From Cucumis sativus (Eukaryota; Streptophyta; Magnoliopsida; Cucurbitales; Cucurbitaceae): DNA of 64,000 bases. The notes under the pieces are model-generated. The model was not told the origin of the DNA. It ran no database searches and worked only from the letters and a program-made list of their open reading frames with translations. This document shows, piece after piece, positions 24,602-37,545 of the stretch (its first letter is position 1; the number at the start of each line of letters is the position of its first letter). The DNA lies in the NCBI RefSeq assembly GCF_000004075.3, contig NC_026657.2, positions 2,852,001 through 2,916,000 on the forward strand, read 5' to 3'. A program made the translations under genes and the position numbers.

Positions 24602-27600
24602 TCAGTGGCCATTAGCAACCACACCATTCTCAATCTTTTCACTTCCGCCTTCCTTCTTGGCGTAGAATCTCCTGTATAACGAATCAACTTCAGTAAGATA
24701 GTAGGTGCCTGATGATAGCAGGCTGCAGTCCTTGCTCGTCACGAAGTCCTTCGCCCCGTACCGATGCTCCATCAGCTGCATTATTTCGACAAATTTCTCG
24801 GGTACCAACTGCATGAAAATTAAATGTCCCAATCCATGGATTAATAAAACCATCTTTAAGTTCGATTTTCTAAAGTACACAACAATAAAAAACTAAAGAC
24901 AAAAGGCTCTTAGAACCACAGATGTATGAAGGTTGACTTGGTAAGTATTCTTTATAAGAACCGAGCTTTCACCGAGAAAAATGAAAGATTATACAAGAAC
25001 AATCAAATATTTAACTGTAGGTTAGTTTTAAGCAAGCTTTTCAGTTTAGTGGTGATTTGAACACCATCCTTGTCCAACTTTTCTGCAAGCTCATCCAAAG
25101 TTTGAACTGTCCAAACTATAGGACAACTATTGGACAGATAGCATTCAGGCTAAAAATGGCATTGTAGCATCGGCTTAAAATTAATTTCTCTCTCAATTAC
25201 ATTTGAGACAATTGTTTTGATGCGGATCTATATACTACCTAGACTTCTGCATAATAGTCAAGTTAATAGAAAACCTGAGAAATAATTACCTCGTGCCTTG
25301 ATTTCAACTTTTTATCCACGTTCAAGATAGCTGAAATGTTGGACAAACTAAAGGGATTTTGGCCTTCATTGAGTTTCAAGGAGAACATCGTTGCAGTTGA
25401 CCCGCTTCCATAAGAGAACAATACCACCCTATTTCCTACCTGGTATGGAAACAAGCCATTTAGACTGGTGAAACAGAGCAGCCAGATTGTGTATGTAGGC
25501 GATAGAGATGATATATACCAGTGATTTATTCTTGTTGTGAAGAAGTGATATAAATGCTGCGTAGAGAGAGGCAGTATACATGTTTCCAACTTGCTTTGGT
25601 ATCAAAGTGGAGGGCTGGACCTTTGCATCATAAAGAGGCTTTGCAAGCTGTTGAGTTATCTGCAAATCCATTACATTAGTTAATAAAAAGTGAAAACCAA
25701 ATGACCAGTAAAAGGATGTCTGTCATGAGGTATAATACCTTTTCGAGATCCCGACTCTGGTAACTCTCATCGTTAGACAAGGTTGAAAATGGGGCTAGCT
25801 TTTCTTTAGCAGCTTCGTCTATTGAGCTGTAAAAAGCAGAGAAAACTTTAACATGCCACCATAAACAACCAGATGTTTAGAATTTGAATTTGAAAAGTGA
25901 GAATTCTTGAGCAGAAGTAGCATATATACCTAGCATTTCTCTTGAAATCATTAAAGAGTAATCGAGCAAAGCTCTTCTGCACAAGCTGCAGTACATAAAA
26001 GAAAATTGAATCATTAGGTAAACATTTTCAAAGCTCTTACTTGGAAAACACAGAAATACTGAATAAGTTTTTAGTAATTAAACAAGCCATAATCAAATTT
26101 TTTTACATATGTTACCTTGTTATAGGGAGAATGAAACACAAAATAGTCAGCATTAGAAAGAGAAAATTGTTTGCCGCCCTCCAGTTTCTCATACCTAATA
26201 AAAGTGCAACGGAATGTTAAGATAAAAGACCGAGTCTGCAAAGGAAGATTAATTTATTCGAATTATGAACGTACTTGTGACATAATTGTTTGTAGCAGGA
26301 ATCCAAGGCCATGAGGTAACATGTTTGAGAGAGCTTACCATCAACAACCTGCAAGGATTTTGTTATAGATGGCTCAGTAAATGTAGCCAGAAGCTATATA
26401 AATTACTAAAACCAGGATAAACAAAATGGGGAAAAAAGTTATACAATCGAAAAACAACTCTAGTACAATAGAAACTGAAGCATAACATGATGTCATATAA
26501 ATGGATTACAGTTTATTCTGTTAAAGATTACCGGGTATTCGCTGGCTAGGTTAGGCTTGTAAAAATCATAAACGTGAGACATATGGCTTCCCCTCAACTT
26601 GCTTTCAAAAGCAATAGGAGCATCAGGTCCTATCAGCATGGCAATAGCTGCAGCCCCACCAGTAGGACGAGCTGGTCCTTCAGCATAGACCTAACAAAAT
26701 AGACCAGTCAATAATACAGGATTTGACAGCAAATATTCCAAGAAAATAATGGTATAATATATTTCAACAGAACAGAGTCAAATATGTCTTTTTTTTCCAT
26801 TTATATAGATGCACTATCTGTTTGTATAAGAGTAAGATAGACCAGTTTATATCATACCGCACTATCTGTGCACACCACAAGACCATAACGCCCATCCCAG
26901 GAGCTGCTCTCTACCCAGTTGACACAGTTGAATAGAGCAGCTGTACCCCCATAGCACGCATTGGTTGAATCAACACCTTCGATATCGGTATTTCCATGCT
27001 TCTGCGATGATGAAAAGATAAGAACATTCAGTAAAGTGCCCATCAATGAACCAATATTTATAATATCAAGAAAATGATTCCACTCAAACAGTGTAGTAGA
27101 TAAAAATTGAGATTCACATCTTCAAAACTACTAAACTTCAGCTGTCCTTGTCTTCTCTCTATATTATGCATGTTATTTATTAAAGTATTATAGAGCTTAA
27201 ATAAAATAAGTAATGTTAGTGATCCATACTTTTCTACTATTACCAGTAAATTAACTAATGAAAAAGAGGGGAAAATAAGGAATAAAAAAATAGTTGTTGA
27301 CAAGACTCCTAGTTTTTTGGCTTCTCTAAATGAACTTTAACTTATAAGTTAATGAACCGTGTATTCCATTTGATCCACTGATGAAAATCATCGCAATTAT
27401 TTTAAATTAACTTTTAACCCGCAAACTTCCTTAAAATGTTGTCCACCCTTGCATCAAATGAATTGGCCCTTATTATACTTAATAAACAATTGATCCAACT
27501 ATAGATTAAAAGCATTGTTTGAGTGGTTTTAACACTTACAAAATCATTTTCAAACATGTCACAAAGAATAGTTCAATGTCAAACTTTTTGGTAGATACTA

Positions 27601-28850
27601 ACTTCAATAAAATAGAAGACAAATAAAATTCCCACTTTTAGTTTTGATAACCCTCACTTTTGTTGGCCCTTCGTTTTTCATTTTAAAAAAGTGTAAGAGA
27701 AATAAAGTCCATTTGAGACCCAAAATTTTTACCTCAAATATTTGCATCAGGAAAGTCTTAATTGATTTGCTTTTATCTATAACAGTCTCACTGCCTACTT
27801 CTAGCCGGCCAATTTGTTTCGGATCAATTCCGTACTTTTCAAGAAGAGAATTGACAACTGTCAAGCTGAAAATCCAAGAACTTAGATGTCAAGAAGATTC
27901 TTTAAAATACAGAACAAAGATATTGAAACTAACAGCTGTGTCCAGATACAAAACCACATAGATTTTAGCCCAACAACAAAAATTAGCAAGAGAGGATGAA
28001 ACATGGTCACTACCTCATTGAGATAACATCTTCAACCTCAGTACAGAATGCCATGCAATCCTGTCCAAGTCCAATAGTGTATTTCCCCTTGCTTGCACCA
28101 TCATGAGCTTCCAATGCTTCCTAACGTTCCCAAATCAGAAGTCATATTAATTTCAGTAGCAATCAACCATACATGTAAGTACAAAAACCCAGTAGAGAAC
28201 CATGGAGATGCAATTCTTCATTCATACTACAGTAAAATATCAAATGAACCTTCTTAACAAAACTTGATGCAGATCCAAGAAGACCCAAGTAAAAAAAGAA
28301 AAAAGAAAATAGATCAACAAACAAATTTTAACCCAAGAGAATCGTTAATGAAAGACAACATGCACATGATGTGTGCTAAAATATGAGCTCAAAAGCTGCC
28401 ACCAAACAATTGGGTCCGGTCGGCTAGCCCAGAAATGAGCTCAAAAGTTGAAGTGGACCCAACTCATACCCATACACAAACAGACATTATAATCATACAT
28501 ACATGTGAAAATGCATAATTCAAAATCAATCCACAATCGCAAACAACCAAGGAAGAAAAGAGAAAAGGGAAAAAACAGAATAATCATCTAAGATCTCTGG
28601 AAAAAAAAACACTACGACTTCAAAATTACTAGCGAGAAACACAAAATTCAACGAAACAAGAAAAAAGAAAAAAAAAAAAAAAAACAACCCCCAGATAACG
28701 AATTTGTCCATACACTAAAAAATATAATCAGAAACAGGAAAGTAGAGAAAAAGGTTTAAAGGGGAGATGAAAAGGAGAGATCTTCACCTGCTGAACATAG
28801 GTAGGAGGGAAGTAGATATCTATAGCGAGAATTCCGACATTGTTAGCCAT
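24602..28850 (-). CDS. HMGS: Hydroxymethylglutaryl-CoA synthase, complete
   Basis: HMGS condenses acetyl-CoA with acetoacetyl-CoA to HMG-CoA, the second step of the cytosolic mevalonate pathway to sterols and other isoprenoids. Twelve exons on the minus strand join in phase: 28850-28788, 28120-28014, 27865-27733, 27001-26858, 26690-26532, 26348-26275, 26194-26116, 25985-25930, 25826-25739, 25659-25519, 25439-25290, 24808-24602, giving 466 residues. The start is [20 protein letters not shown]. The catalytic cysteine is Cys117 in [11 protein letters not shown]. Other expected residues are His188 ([12 protein letters not shown]), Cys212, the histidine of FHSPYNK (about 248) and the YGSGSTA loop near 358-364. 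The tail ends NGVVANGH. No transit peptide is seen, which fits a cytosolic enzyme. The gene converges on PLD. Confidence 0.97.
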
Positions 28851-28859
28851 TTCTGGAAG

Positions 28860-28943
28860 CTGTTAATGGGTTTGAATTGAAATTAAAGGGGATCCAAAGC
28901 AATAAAGAATGAAAGTAAGGTATGAAGGTGATGGATATTGTAC
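28860..28943 (-). other. Probable 84-bp intron in the HMGS 5' UTR
   Basis: On the minus strand a good donor (TTTGAG|GTACAA) lies at 28943 and an acceptor (ATTAACAG|) ends at 28860, nine bases before the ATG. Upstream is a CT-rich leader (CTCTTCTCTTCTCTCTCTCTC-type, about 28980-29005). This is inferred from splice signals alone. Confidence 0.4.
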
Positions 28944-29054
28944 CTCAAACGAAGAAGAAATGGGAGAGAATGAAAAAATTTGAGAGAGAGAGAAGAGAAG
29001 AGGAAATCCTGGCGAACAGCAGAGAAAGATGGTGATGCTCACATGGGGGCGGGT

Positions 29055-29062
29055 CTTAAATA
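29055..29062 (-). promoter_or_regulatory. TATA-like box of HMGS
   Basis: TATTTAAG on the minus strand about 205 bases upstream of the ATG, just before the CT-rich leader. Spacing suits the proposed 5' UTR with its short intron. Confidence 0.45.
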
Positions 29063-31499
29063 GAATGCACTCTACATGAACTTCCTCCCAAATATTTTTG
29101 TAAACTCATGTTCCTTTTTATTTACCTTTTCCCCCTCCATTTTCTTTCTATTTACTTTCTTTGCCCTTCCTTTCCTAAAATTATTATTATGATACATAAA
29201 TAACTCAAAATATACAATATATCATCAACCTCCCACCTCTAAAATAGAATGTCATACCCGATTTCAAGCTCACTTTATATATTCAAAAAGTTATTTTGTT
29301 GTAAAGTATATAGATTTTCTTTTTTCTGTTAATTAAAGAAATGATTTCGGCGTAAACGACTCTAGAATTGACTACCTTTTTCTTACTATATTTTGTTAAC
29401 TAAACTCTTCTTACCATTGTATACTTAATCATTTGAAGTATTAATTTAAATAATAAAAAAATACTTTAGTATATATGTTTTACATAGAGCATGAGAAAAA
29501 GAATTCCAATTTAAAATTATACAAACTTTACACTAATCGTATTTTATTCTTGCTTTTATATATATATATATATGAAACGAATCCTAAGATATTTACTGAT
29601 TATATATATACACACACTAAAAGATAGTTAAATATATTTAATTGTATATTGTATGCCACACAAGACAAAAAGTATCCATTATTATAGTAAAAAAATAATC
29701 AACAACATAGAGAAATAATCTTAACTAAAAATTCCCAAAAAAAGAAAAAAAAAAATTTACAAATGAGCTGAACTTAATCTTAATTACTAATGTAACCATT
29801 ATTGAATTTTGTTTCCTTTCCACAAAAGAAAATCATTTTTCTTTTTATCATTCTTTTATAAATATAGTTTAGGTAAATATTTTCAACCATCTTATTTTTA
29901 TTTTGTTTAAATTAAGTTTTGAAAATTAAATTGAATAATGAAAAAGTATTAAAAGAAAAAAGCAACCGCAACAATTGAATTCATAATGCTATAACATTAA
30001 ATAATGTATTTTTTTTCCAAAGGAATATTACCAATATTATATTACTTGTACTAACTAACTACATTGAGGTATTCCTTAAATAAATATAATAATTATCAAA
30101 GAACTATATGGAAGTAGAGATTAATTTTCAGGGATGGAATGAATATTGAATATTAGATAAAATAGGGAACCATTGTTTCATAATTTAATGCTTAATTCAT
30201 ACCTAACTTTAATAATGAACTCTATCATTTATAATCCAACCGTTACAACCACTATATGTTATTAATTACTCGAAATTATGTTAAAATGAGTATAGTTTAT
30301 CAACATATATAAAATCTATATTGTAGTAAAAAAAAATTAGTAATAATAATTGTGGAGATACGAAATCAAACCTTCCACCTTAAACAATAAAATATATGTC
30401 AATTGTCATTAGGTTGAACTCATTTGATTATGAATATATAATAATCACGTTTTTTTAAAAGATAAGTCTAGATTGATAATGGTTATGAGTATAATTCCAT
30501 GATGAAAAGCATCCTATTTTCAACCATTAATCACCTCATGACATTTTATTCATAAGAATGGGAGTTTGAGATTTCATCCCATTCCTAAATTATCTTAGGG
30601 GTAATTAGAATATAAAAAATATTGATTTCTAAAGTTTACTTTAACTTTATTATGTTTAATGAGATATATAGGTGGTGTGGAATTTTTACTTTATAAGTAT
30701 TAAAAAATTACACTAGACTTTTTTATGGTTTTTTACTTTGGAAGAATTTTATATAATTGACTATTGACTATCTTTAGTTTACGTTTGGTTAAAATCTTAT
30801 TTTGTTGAACTTTGTATTTTGTTTTATTTTGATCCTTTGAAAATTCAAAAGTGTCTATCTTGGTCCATGGACTTTTGAAAAAAAAGAATACTTTAGTATG
30901 TGGAACGAAATAATGATGTGACTTCTATATTTAGATAATTAGGCTATAGATTAATCATATGGTTTTGTTTTTGTTTTTTTTCCTATAAAAAAATTTAAAT
31001 CTCTCACATCTCTTCCCTACTCCTCACCTTTTTTATTCAAATTGAAATCTTGAAGCAAATCAAAAGTATCACATTGAGTATAATAGATATATTGGTGTTT
31101 GAATGGATAAAAATCCATGCAGCGGAATATTTTATAGAATCATCCCTCAAATTAATTTGAAAATCCCAAAATATCAGTGTATTGACAAAATTTTTAAAAA
31201 CTAAACATGCTTTTAATTTAAAAGATACGGACAACTTACTTTACTATTGTTGACGACTATGAATCCAAAGATGTTTGAGAGAAGCTCTTTTTTGCATCGA
31301 GCAAAATCTTTGTCTTTTTTTCTTGATTAATTTGTTAAATAAAATTGTTTACTTCTATATATTTATAACTATCTTTCTTTCTAAGAATAGGAAAAGAAAA
31401 TTGTTCCCTTCTAGATATTTATAATTCTCTTTCTTTTTTGAAATAGGAAATGAAGTAGGAGAGAATCGTGAATAGTGAAATTCTACTAATTTAAAAAAT

Positions 31500-32440
31500 A
31501 TGAAATTAATAGATATTTCAAATCTACTTATTAACTAATCATTAATCAATTAGTTAACAATTAACTAAATTAATATTTTATTTAAATCTTATTTAATAAA
31601 TATGTATCTAATGTCTTATAGTTTTATATTAATTTAATCAAATCAAATTTAATTAAATAATATTAAACTAAACGGTTAACTAGTTCTCTAATTAATTAAT
31701 AACTAAATTAAATACCTTATATTTAACTTAAGTTAAATTTGAATCATATTCAAATATAAGTTTCTGTCGTACCTAGTAATTTTAACATGAATCAAATTCA
31801 CATTAAATTAATAGTCGAACTCATTCAAATATTTTATCTCTCATAAATTAATTTTGAATCATATACAAAATTAAATTTATATAATAAAGTTTCATAAATT
31901 TTATATTATAACATATCATTATATATTATACTGATTTTCAAAGTAAATTTGAACATTTTAAATTACAACCAATATATATTAATCTCTTTATCCTTTACGA
32001 ACTAGGAAGGGGTCCTAATAGACCTACAACCATCTGAGATTAACTGGTTCAACTTATTGACCACATTAATCAATATTTGTTAACTGTGTATACACTCCAC
32101 TAAAAACTCACAACTAAACTCTTATCACTGTAGATATATTTTTGTGTCAACGGACATAAACCAATAACAGTAAGTTAGTCATTCTTCACCAGTGTTCGTA
32201 ACACCAACTGAGTCAATTTACCTCTAGGTTACCTCTAATCCTTAAATATCAGTGTCCTCTAGTGAACAACTTGTTTATGGTCATATCAATGAGTTAACAG
32301 AATCTTAATGACAATGACCAAAATACGCTATTTTTAAAAGTTCAGGAACTAAAACAAACGTTTTAAAAAGTTCAAGAACTAAATTAAAATAGAATAAAAC
32401 ATAAAATTTAGGAATCATATTGGATTTTAAACCTTAACAT
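31500..32440. repeat. Possible degenerate LTR-retrotransposon remnant
   Basis: A less AT-rich core at about 31985-32320 (GGAAGGGGTCCTAATAGACC, then CTGTGTATACACTCCACTAA) differs from its surroundings and resembles terminal-repeat sequence of plant LTR elements. No protease, integrase or RT reading frame and no paired copy were found, so the class is a guess. Confidence 0.25.
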
Positions 32441-34022
32441 TCTCTACTTATTAGAGGTAAACGGAATCTCAACAAAAAAAATAACGAAAATAACTCTTTT
32501 TAAAAGTACAAATGGTAGGTTATATACATTCTAATTATGAGATCAAATTAAAATATAATAAAACATAAAGTTTATAAATCAAAATAGGATTTAAACCTTA
32601 ACATTTTATACCCTTTTAATTATTTCAAAATCAATCTTAAATATATTAGGTTAACTTCATAAAAATCTTTTGAAATGATAGAACTGTTGAAAATATTTAT
32701 AAATATGTGATGCATGTGTATGATAAATTTCGTAATAACGATATTTATTTTGATTGATGGGGTATTTGTGAGGAGAGACCAAGAAAATTAATTGATATTA
32801 GAATAGTATTTTAATGTGTGTCACACCTAGTAACTTATATAATATTTTTTGAAGGGATTGTATAGTTATATAATTAAAAATACAAACAATTTGAAATATT
32901 TAAATAATATATGACTTATAATTGCATCCTTTGAAACACAGCTCCACATTTATTTTATAAAATACTTAAATAAAATAAAACCACGAGATGAAGGTGGGTT
33001 TTTTTAAACAACCATTTTTTTTATTAGAAGCAATATTTTTTTTGCTATTTATAATTTTATTTAGATGGATTTTTTTTCAAAATAATAATAAAAAAAAACA
33101 ATTGTTTCATAGAAAAAAGAATAGACAAAATTTCATTGAAATTGATTTTTTTACTAAATATTTTTTCCATTTCGTTATTAATATTATATATTTCTTTCCT
33201 TTTAGTAAAAGTAACATGTAACGTTAAAATGATTTTCTTTTTAGAAAAATAAGTAGTATTTTTAAATATAGATATGAATTTTTGGTACATTTCGTAAATA
33301 TATTCAATCGTCTTATTATTTACCGTCATTCTTCAAAATGCAAATGTGATGTTAAATTATTGAGTGAAATGGAGTAACATTTTTTTGTATGATTAAATTA
33401 ACATTAACTTAGAAAACATTAAATTAATATTTTATCATCCTTTTTAAGTTAAATATAATATACGATAAATGTGATTCTTGAAAGTGGATAAAAGTGATAA
33501 AACAGTAAATGTGACAACAGCAGTAATAAGGCTCACAGATAGCCAATAGTAAGAACAGCTAACAGTACAGAAGAAACATCAGACATTGTAACCCAGTTCG
33601 ATGACACAACATTTATGATTGGGGTCATTGACCCGATATCATAGATTTTATTTCTTTGATATATAAATCATAATCAATTTATTATGGTTTTTAGTATAGA
33701 GTTTAAACACTACTAATCTTCTCTCAGATCACAATCACATAAAGTAACTATGTCACTAAGCTTATTCAAAGATAGATTTAATAGATTTAACTAACCAAAA
33801 TCTCCCCCCTAATCAAGTTTCTCATCAATTAGCTGATTAAGGTAGTGAACTGGAGGAACTCTTTCTGAATCACGTCATTCTCAAGACGTAAACAAAAGTT
33901 CTTTTCAAATCATCATACTACATAAGATTGAACTTCGGATGTTGTAAACTCAAGCTAAACCATAGCTGATACAAGTATCAGCAACAAACCACGACATTAA
34001 GAGATGACTTACACTCTTCTGG

Positions 34023-34135
34023 TTCTTATGAATAACTAACTGTTTAATCATGAAGTCATTCTTCACGAAACTGTCTTCTTCTATTGCAACAACATACAAA
34101 CACATTTCGTATTCTTATGAATAACTAACTGTTTA
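34023..34135. repeat. 24-bp direct repeat, period 89
   Basis: TTCTTATGAATAACTAACTG followed by TTTA occurs at 34023-34046 and again at 34112-34135. Both copies continue into related sequence (ATCATGAAG and AACACGAAG), so a longer degenerate tandem duplication is likely. Confidence 0.7.
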
Positions 34136-35900
34136 AACACGAAGCAGTCTGGCCCTCACAAAAATGGTTTTCCTCTTGCGCATCACACGTTTCACTCCAT
34201 GATTTTTAGAACTAAAAGCACATCGAATAAACTCCATACAAGCGCATTATAAACTCAACCACAAATTTTCAATAATAATAAAAAAAAAAGGAAATAATAT
34301 TTTTCAAAAAGAACCAGATAAAATATTTTTTCCATTAGAATATTCTTCACAACCTTTCCTTGAGAGAGAATAATCTTTTGAACCAAACAAATTATTTTTT
34401 CCATCGTAATATTATTCACAAACTTTTCTTAAATGAGCGGAACAAATAAAATATCTATCTTTAATCTTTAAACACGAACCCACAAATATTTTAACAAACA
34501 AAAAAAAAAACTTGAGATTCTTTATTTTAAAAGCTTAAATATTTTATAAGATTATTCCTGTAAGTGCTTAAAATTGTATTTTTAATTATTCAATTTTGGT
34601 CCAAAAGGTTTTATTTAGAAAATATTGTTTTAACAAAATTAGATAAAATTTAATTTTAAAGAACCAAATTTAACCCCTTTTTTAAGTAAAAACTAATTTC
34701 AATTATAAAAACTAAAATTAGTCCATGATCATGACGTTGTTCATCTTCTTTTTCTTTTAAAACGATCAATTCTTTAATTTTTTTGAAACTTTTTTCCAAT
34801 CAAATCATGGCTGTGAGTATTCCTTTTGCAAGGTTGTCACTAGAATAATATTTAGTTGAATTCATTTTAATCTAGAAAAAGAGTTTTTTTCTTCTTTTAT
34901 TTAAGAATAAAAATATATATTTAATCGATCTTTGCTAAAAATTCACTATAAATACTTTGTCAATTTTTTATTTTAAAAAATTTTCCTAAAAATTCTATTT
35001 TATCATATAATTTTTAATCTAATGTGATACTAAATGTAAGAACTAGATTAAAAAATCTTTAAAAAAAAGAAAAAGAAAAAGGAAGACATTTAGGTAGAGA
35101 TTAAATGAAAATTTGAAGTATTTTCAAATAATAGAATATCTTATTTAATCGCTATAATATAATTAGGTTAAATAATAAGCATACTTTTTTCTCCTATATA
35201 TAAATTAATGGAATGTATTTAAATAATTGAAAGTAAATATTTTAAAAGAAAAAAACAAACTCAATAGTCAAATAAAATTAGTTAGGTAGAGAGAGAGAGA
35301 GATGGGTAAATTAAATATCTAAAAACCCTTCACCAAATTAAAATAGGAAATATGATACACCATGAAGTGTTCTTATAAATATGATTATTTAAAATTGAGC
35401 AAGCTTGGAAAATATTTAAATATTTGTCACATTCTAATTAAATACAATAATTAATTAAATTGAACAACTAAGTCCCTTACTAATTCAATATTAATTTAAA
35501 TAATAATCATGTTTTTTTTTTTGTTAGACTTTTGTCCAACTATTTATACATGGAACCCATAATAACAATTTAATTTGAGAGGCTATTGATAATTAACTAT
35601 AATCATTCGAGTAAATGACAAATAAACCTCGATTATGAAGAAGAGAAAATCAGTCGTCTATTCGTTAATCCATTGATTTTAGGTCAATTATGCTTTTGAA
35701 TTTGTTTAGAATATTGTCGATTTGTTTTGAATTTTTCAAAAATCGACGTCGACCACCTTTTGTTTGGTCCATTTTGATCAATCGACTTGATTTTTGAGTT
35801 TTTCGGTTTTTCAGTTTTTCAGGATCATCCTCAAGGAAATGAATAAAATCACAAGTAGATGACCTAACTAAATTTATTTATTAGAAGGACCTGGTTATAT

Positions 35901-36041
35901 CTAAATTAATACCATTATTAACCATCTAAATTAATACCATTATTATTCTAGACTTTTAATTTATATAGTAAATATTTAGAGCTACATTTTTATTATTCTA
36001 GACTTTTAATTTATATAGTAAATATTTAGAGGTACATTTTT
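35901..36041. repeat. Two adjacent short tandem duplications (periods 25 and 50)
   Basis: CTAAATTAATACCATTATTA occurs at 35901 and 35926 (period 25). Directly after it, a unit containing CTAGACTTTTAATTTATATA is repeated with period 50 (GACTTTTAAT at 35951 and 36001), differing by one base (GCTACA versus GGTACA). Confidence 0.8.
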
Positions 36042-36985
36042 TTTTTCTCTTAAAAGGTTGAAAATTTCTTTCAAGGAAAAGGACATAAATAGGTTCAAAC
36101 TTTTGTTAAAAGATTGTAAAAACAACTATGGTTACGTTGCAAATTTAGTCCTTTTTAATTTTAGGGTTTATGTGTATTTTGGTTTTGAAAGTTTATGGAT
36201 TAATTAGACACAAAATATTTAAATTGAATTAAAATAATGTATTTAAAATACCAATTAATTCTTAAAGAGTTTAAAATTACAGCCATCCATTAAATACAAA
36301 AAATTAAAAATTTCAAAGGGGTAGAGAAGACATTCTTATAGCATAGTTGAAAGAGTAAAGAATTCAAAATTCACTAAACTTGTAATTTTACTACTAAAGT
36401 CTTTGAACTTAGTGACAACATCAATTCAAAGGGACTAAAAAAAAATGTCTTAAATTTTAAATATAATATCTCAATCATAAGCCAAATCGAGAATAAAACA
36501 CGGTCATGACATATTAATAGGGGATCAACTTCTTTTTGCTCTTGACCTCGAAGGATGTAGCATCTTTCAATGTCGATGAGCTCATGTTTTGCATTAGATG
36601 TGCTCATTATGCTTCGAGCCCAAGAATCTCACATCGAATCTGATCAGAGTATCTGAATGTCTGAATTTTGAAAGAGAATATGAAAAGACTTAGGCTATCC
36701 TCATTTATAAATACATTATTAAAGTTCCATACAAGATGATTGAAATCTCACTCTCAAACTTTTCCTAGCTTCCACGTATTTCTTTATGACTTAAGCATTA
36801 ATGCGTCACGACAACACTATACCACCATGCAAATTCTCTTTTGTAGGTCATGTTATTTCTTTTTACCGATTTTTTTTTAAAAAAATCAAACGATTATTTG
36901 GTTCAAGATCGAGTAACAAATATAAAAGATTTTTTTAAAAAAAAATTAATTTGTTGTTTGATTGTTTAGATCGTCTCACAAATAC

Positions 36986-37545
36986 CAATTTGTAATTTGT
37001 TATGATATGATCTACCTCTTCTCCACCTTCTCCTTCCTTACCTCCATAACATAATATACTTTCACTTCAAATGGAAGAAGAGGACACACACAGGGAAAAA
37101 GAATATCTCTTTTTCTACGTAATTTTTTTCTTTTTTTACGAAAATTTTCTCTACATAGGTAGAAAAGAAGACATGCATATTTTCTCTACAGAGAGAAAAA
37201 AAATGAAAAGATCTTTTTCTGAGATTAATTAGGGGATAAAAAATAATTTTTTTTCTACGAGGGGACTTAAAGAAACTTCTTTCTTTTTTCCTTACGAACA
37301 CACAGTTGAATAATGTCAAATTAAGGAATCTTCTTCGTTTCTTTCTCTAATGGCTTCTTAATTTCACATTGCTGTATTGGAAAAATGGGAGGAGAAGATT
37401 TTTGTTTGCTTTTTTAGTGCATTAAAAATCTCTAACATTTCCTTCCCGATTTTACTATTGGGAATGGGAAGAAAATCTTCTATGAAAAAATTTGATTATC
37501 CTTGTTTGACACAATTTGTAATTTGTTATGATATGATCTACCTCT
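36986..37545. repeat. 34-bp perfect direct repeats flanking 492 bp
   Basis: A 34-base sequence starting CAATTTGTAATTTGTTATG and ending GATCTACCTCT lies at 36986-37019 and again, identical, at 37512-37545. The DNA between is purine/pyrimidine-biased, with several TTTTTCTACG / CGTAG-type inverted words, and has no convincing gene. Confidence 0.75.

Noticed and set aside
28526..28711. Minus-strand ORF rich in Phe at 28.6 kb
   Set aside because: It is a poly-A/T-containing part of HMGS intron 1, not an exon; phase across exons 1 and 2 is already complete without it.
33057..33329. 90-codon Lys/Ile/Phe-rich ORF
   Set aside because: Composition follows the AT-rich DNA; no domain and no splice-linked partner.
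37062..37319. 85-codon Lys/Phe-rich ORF between the 34-bp repeats
   Set aside because: Low complexity from purine/pyrimidine bias; no homology recognised.
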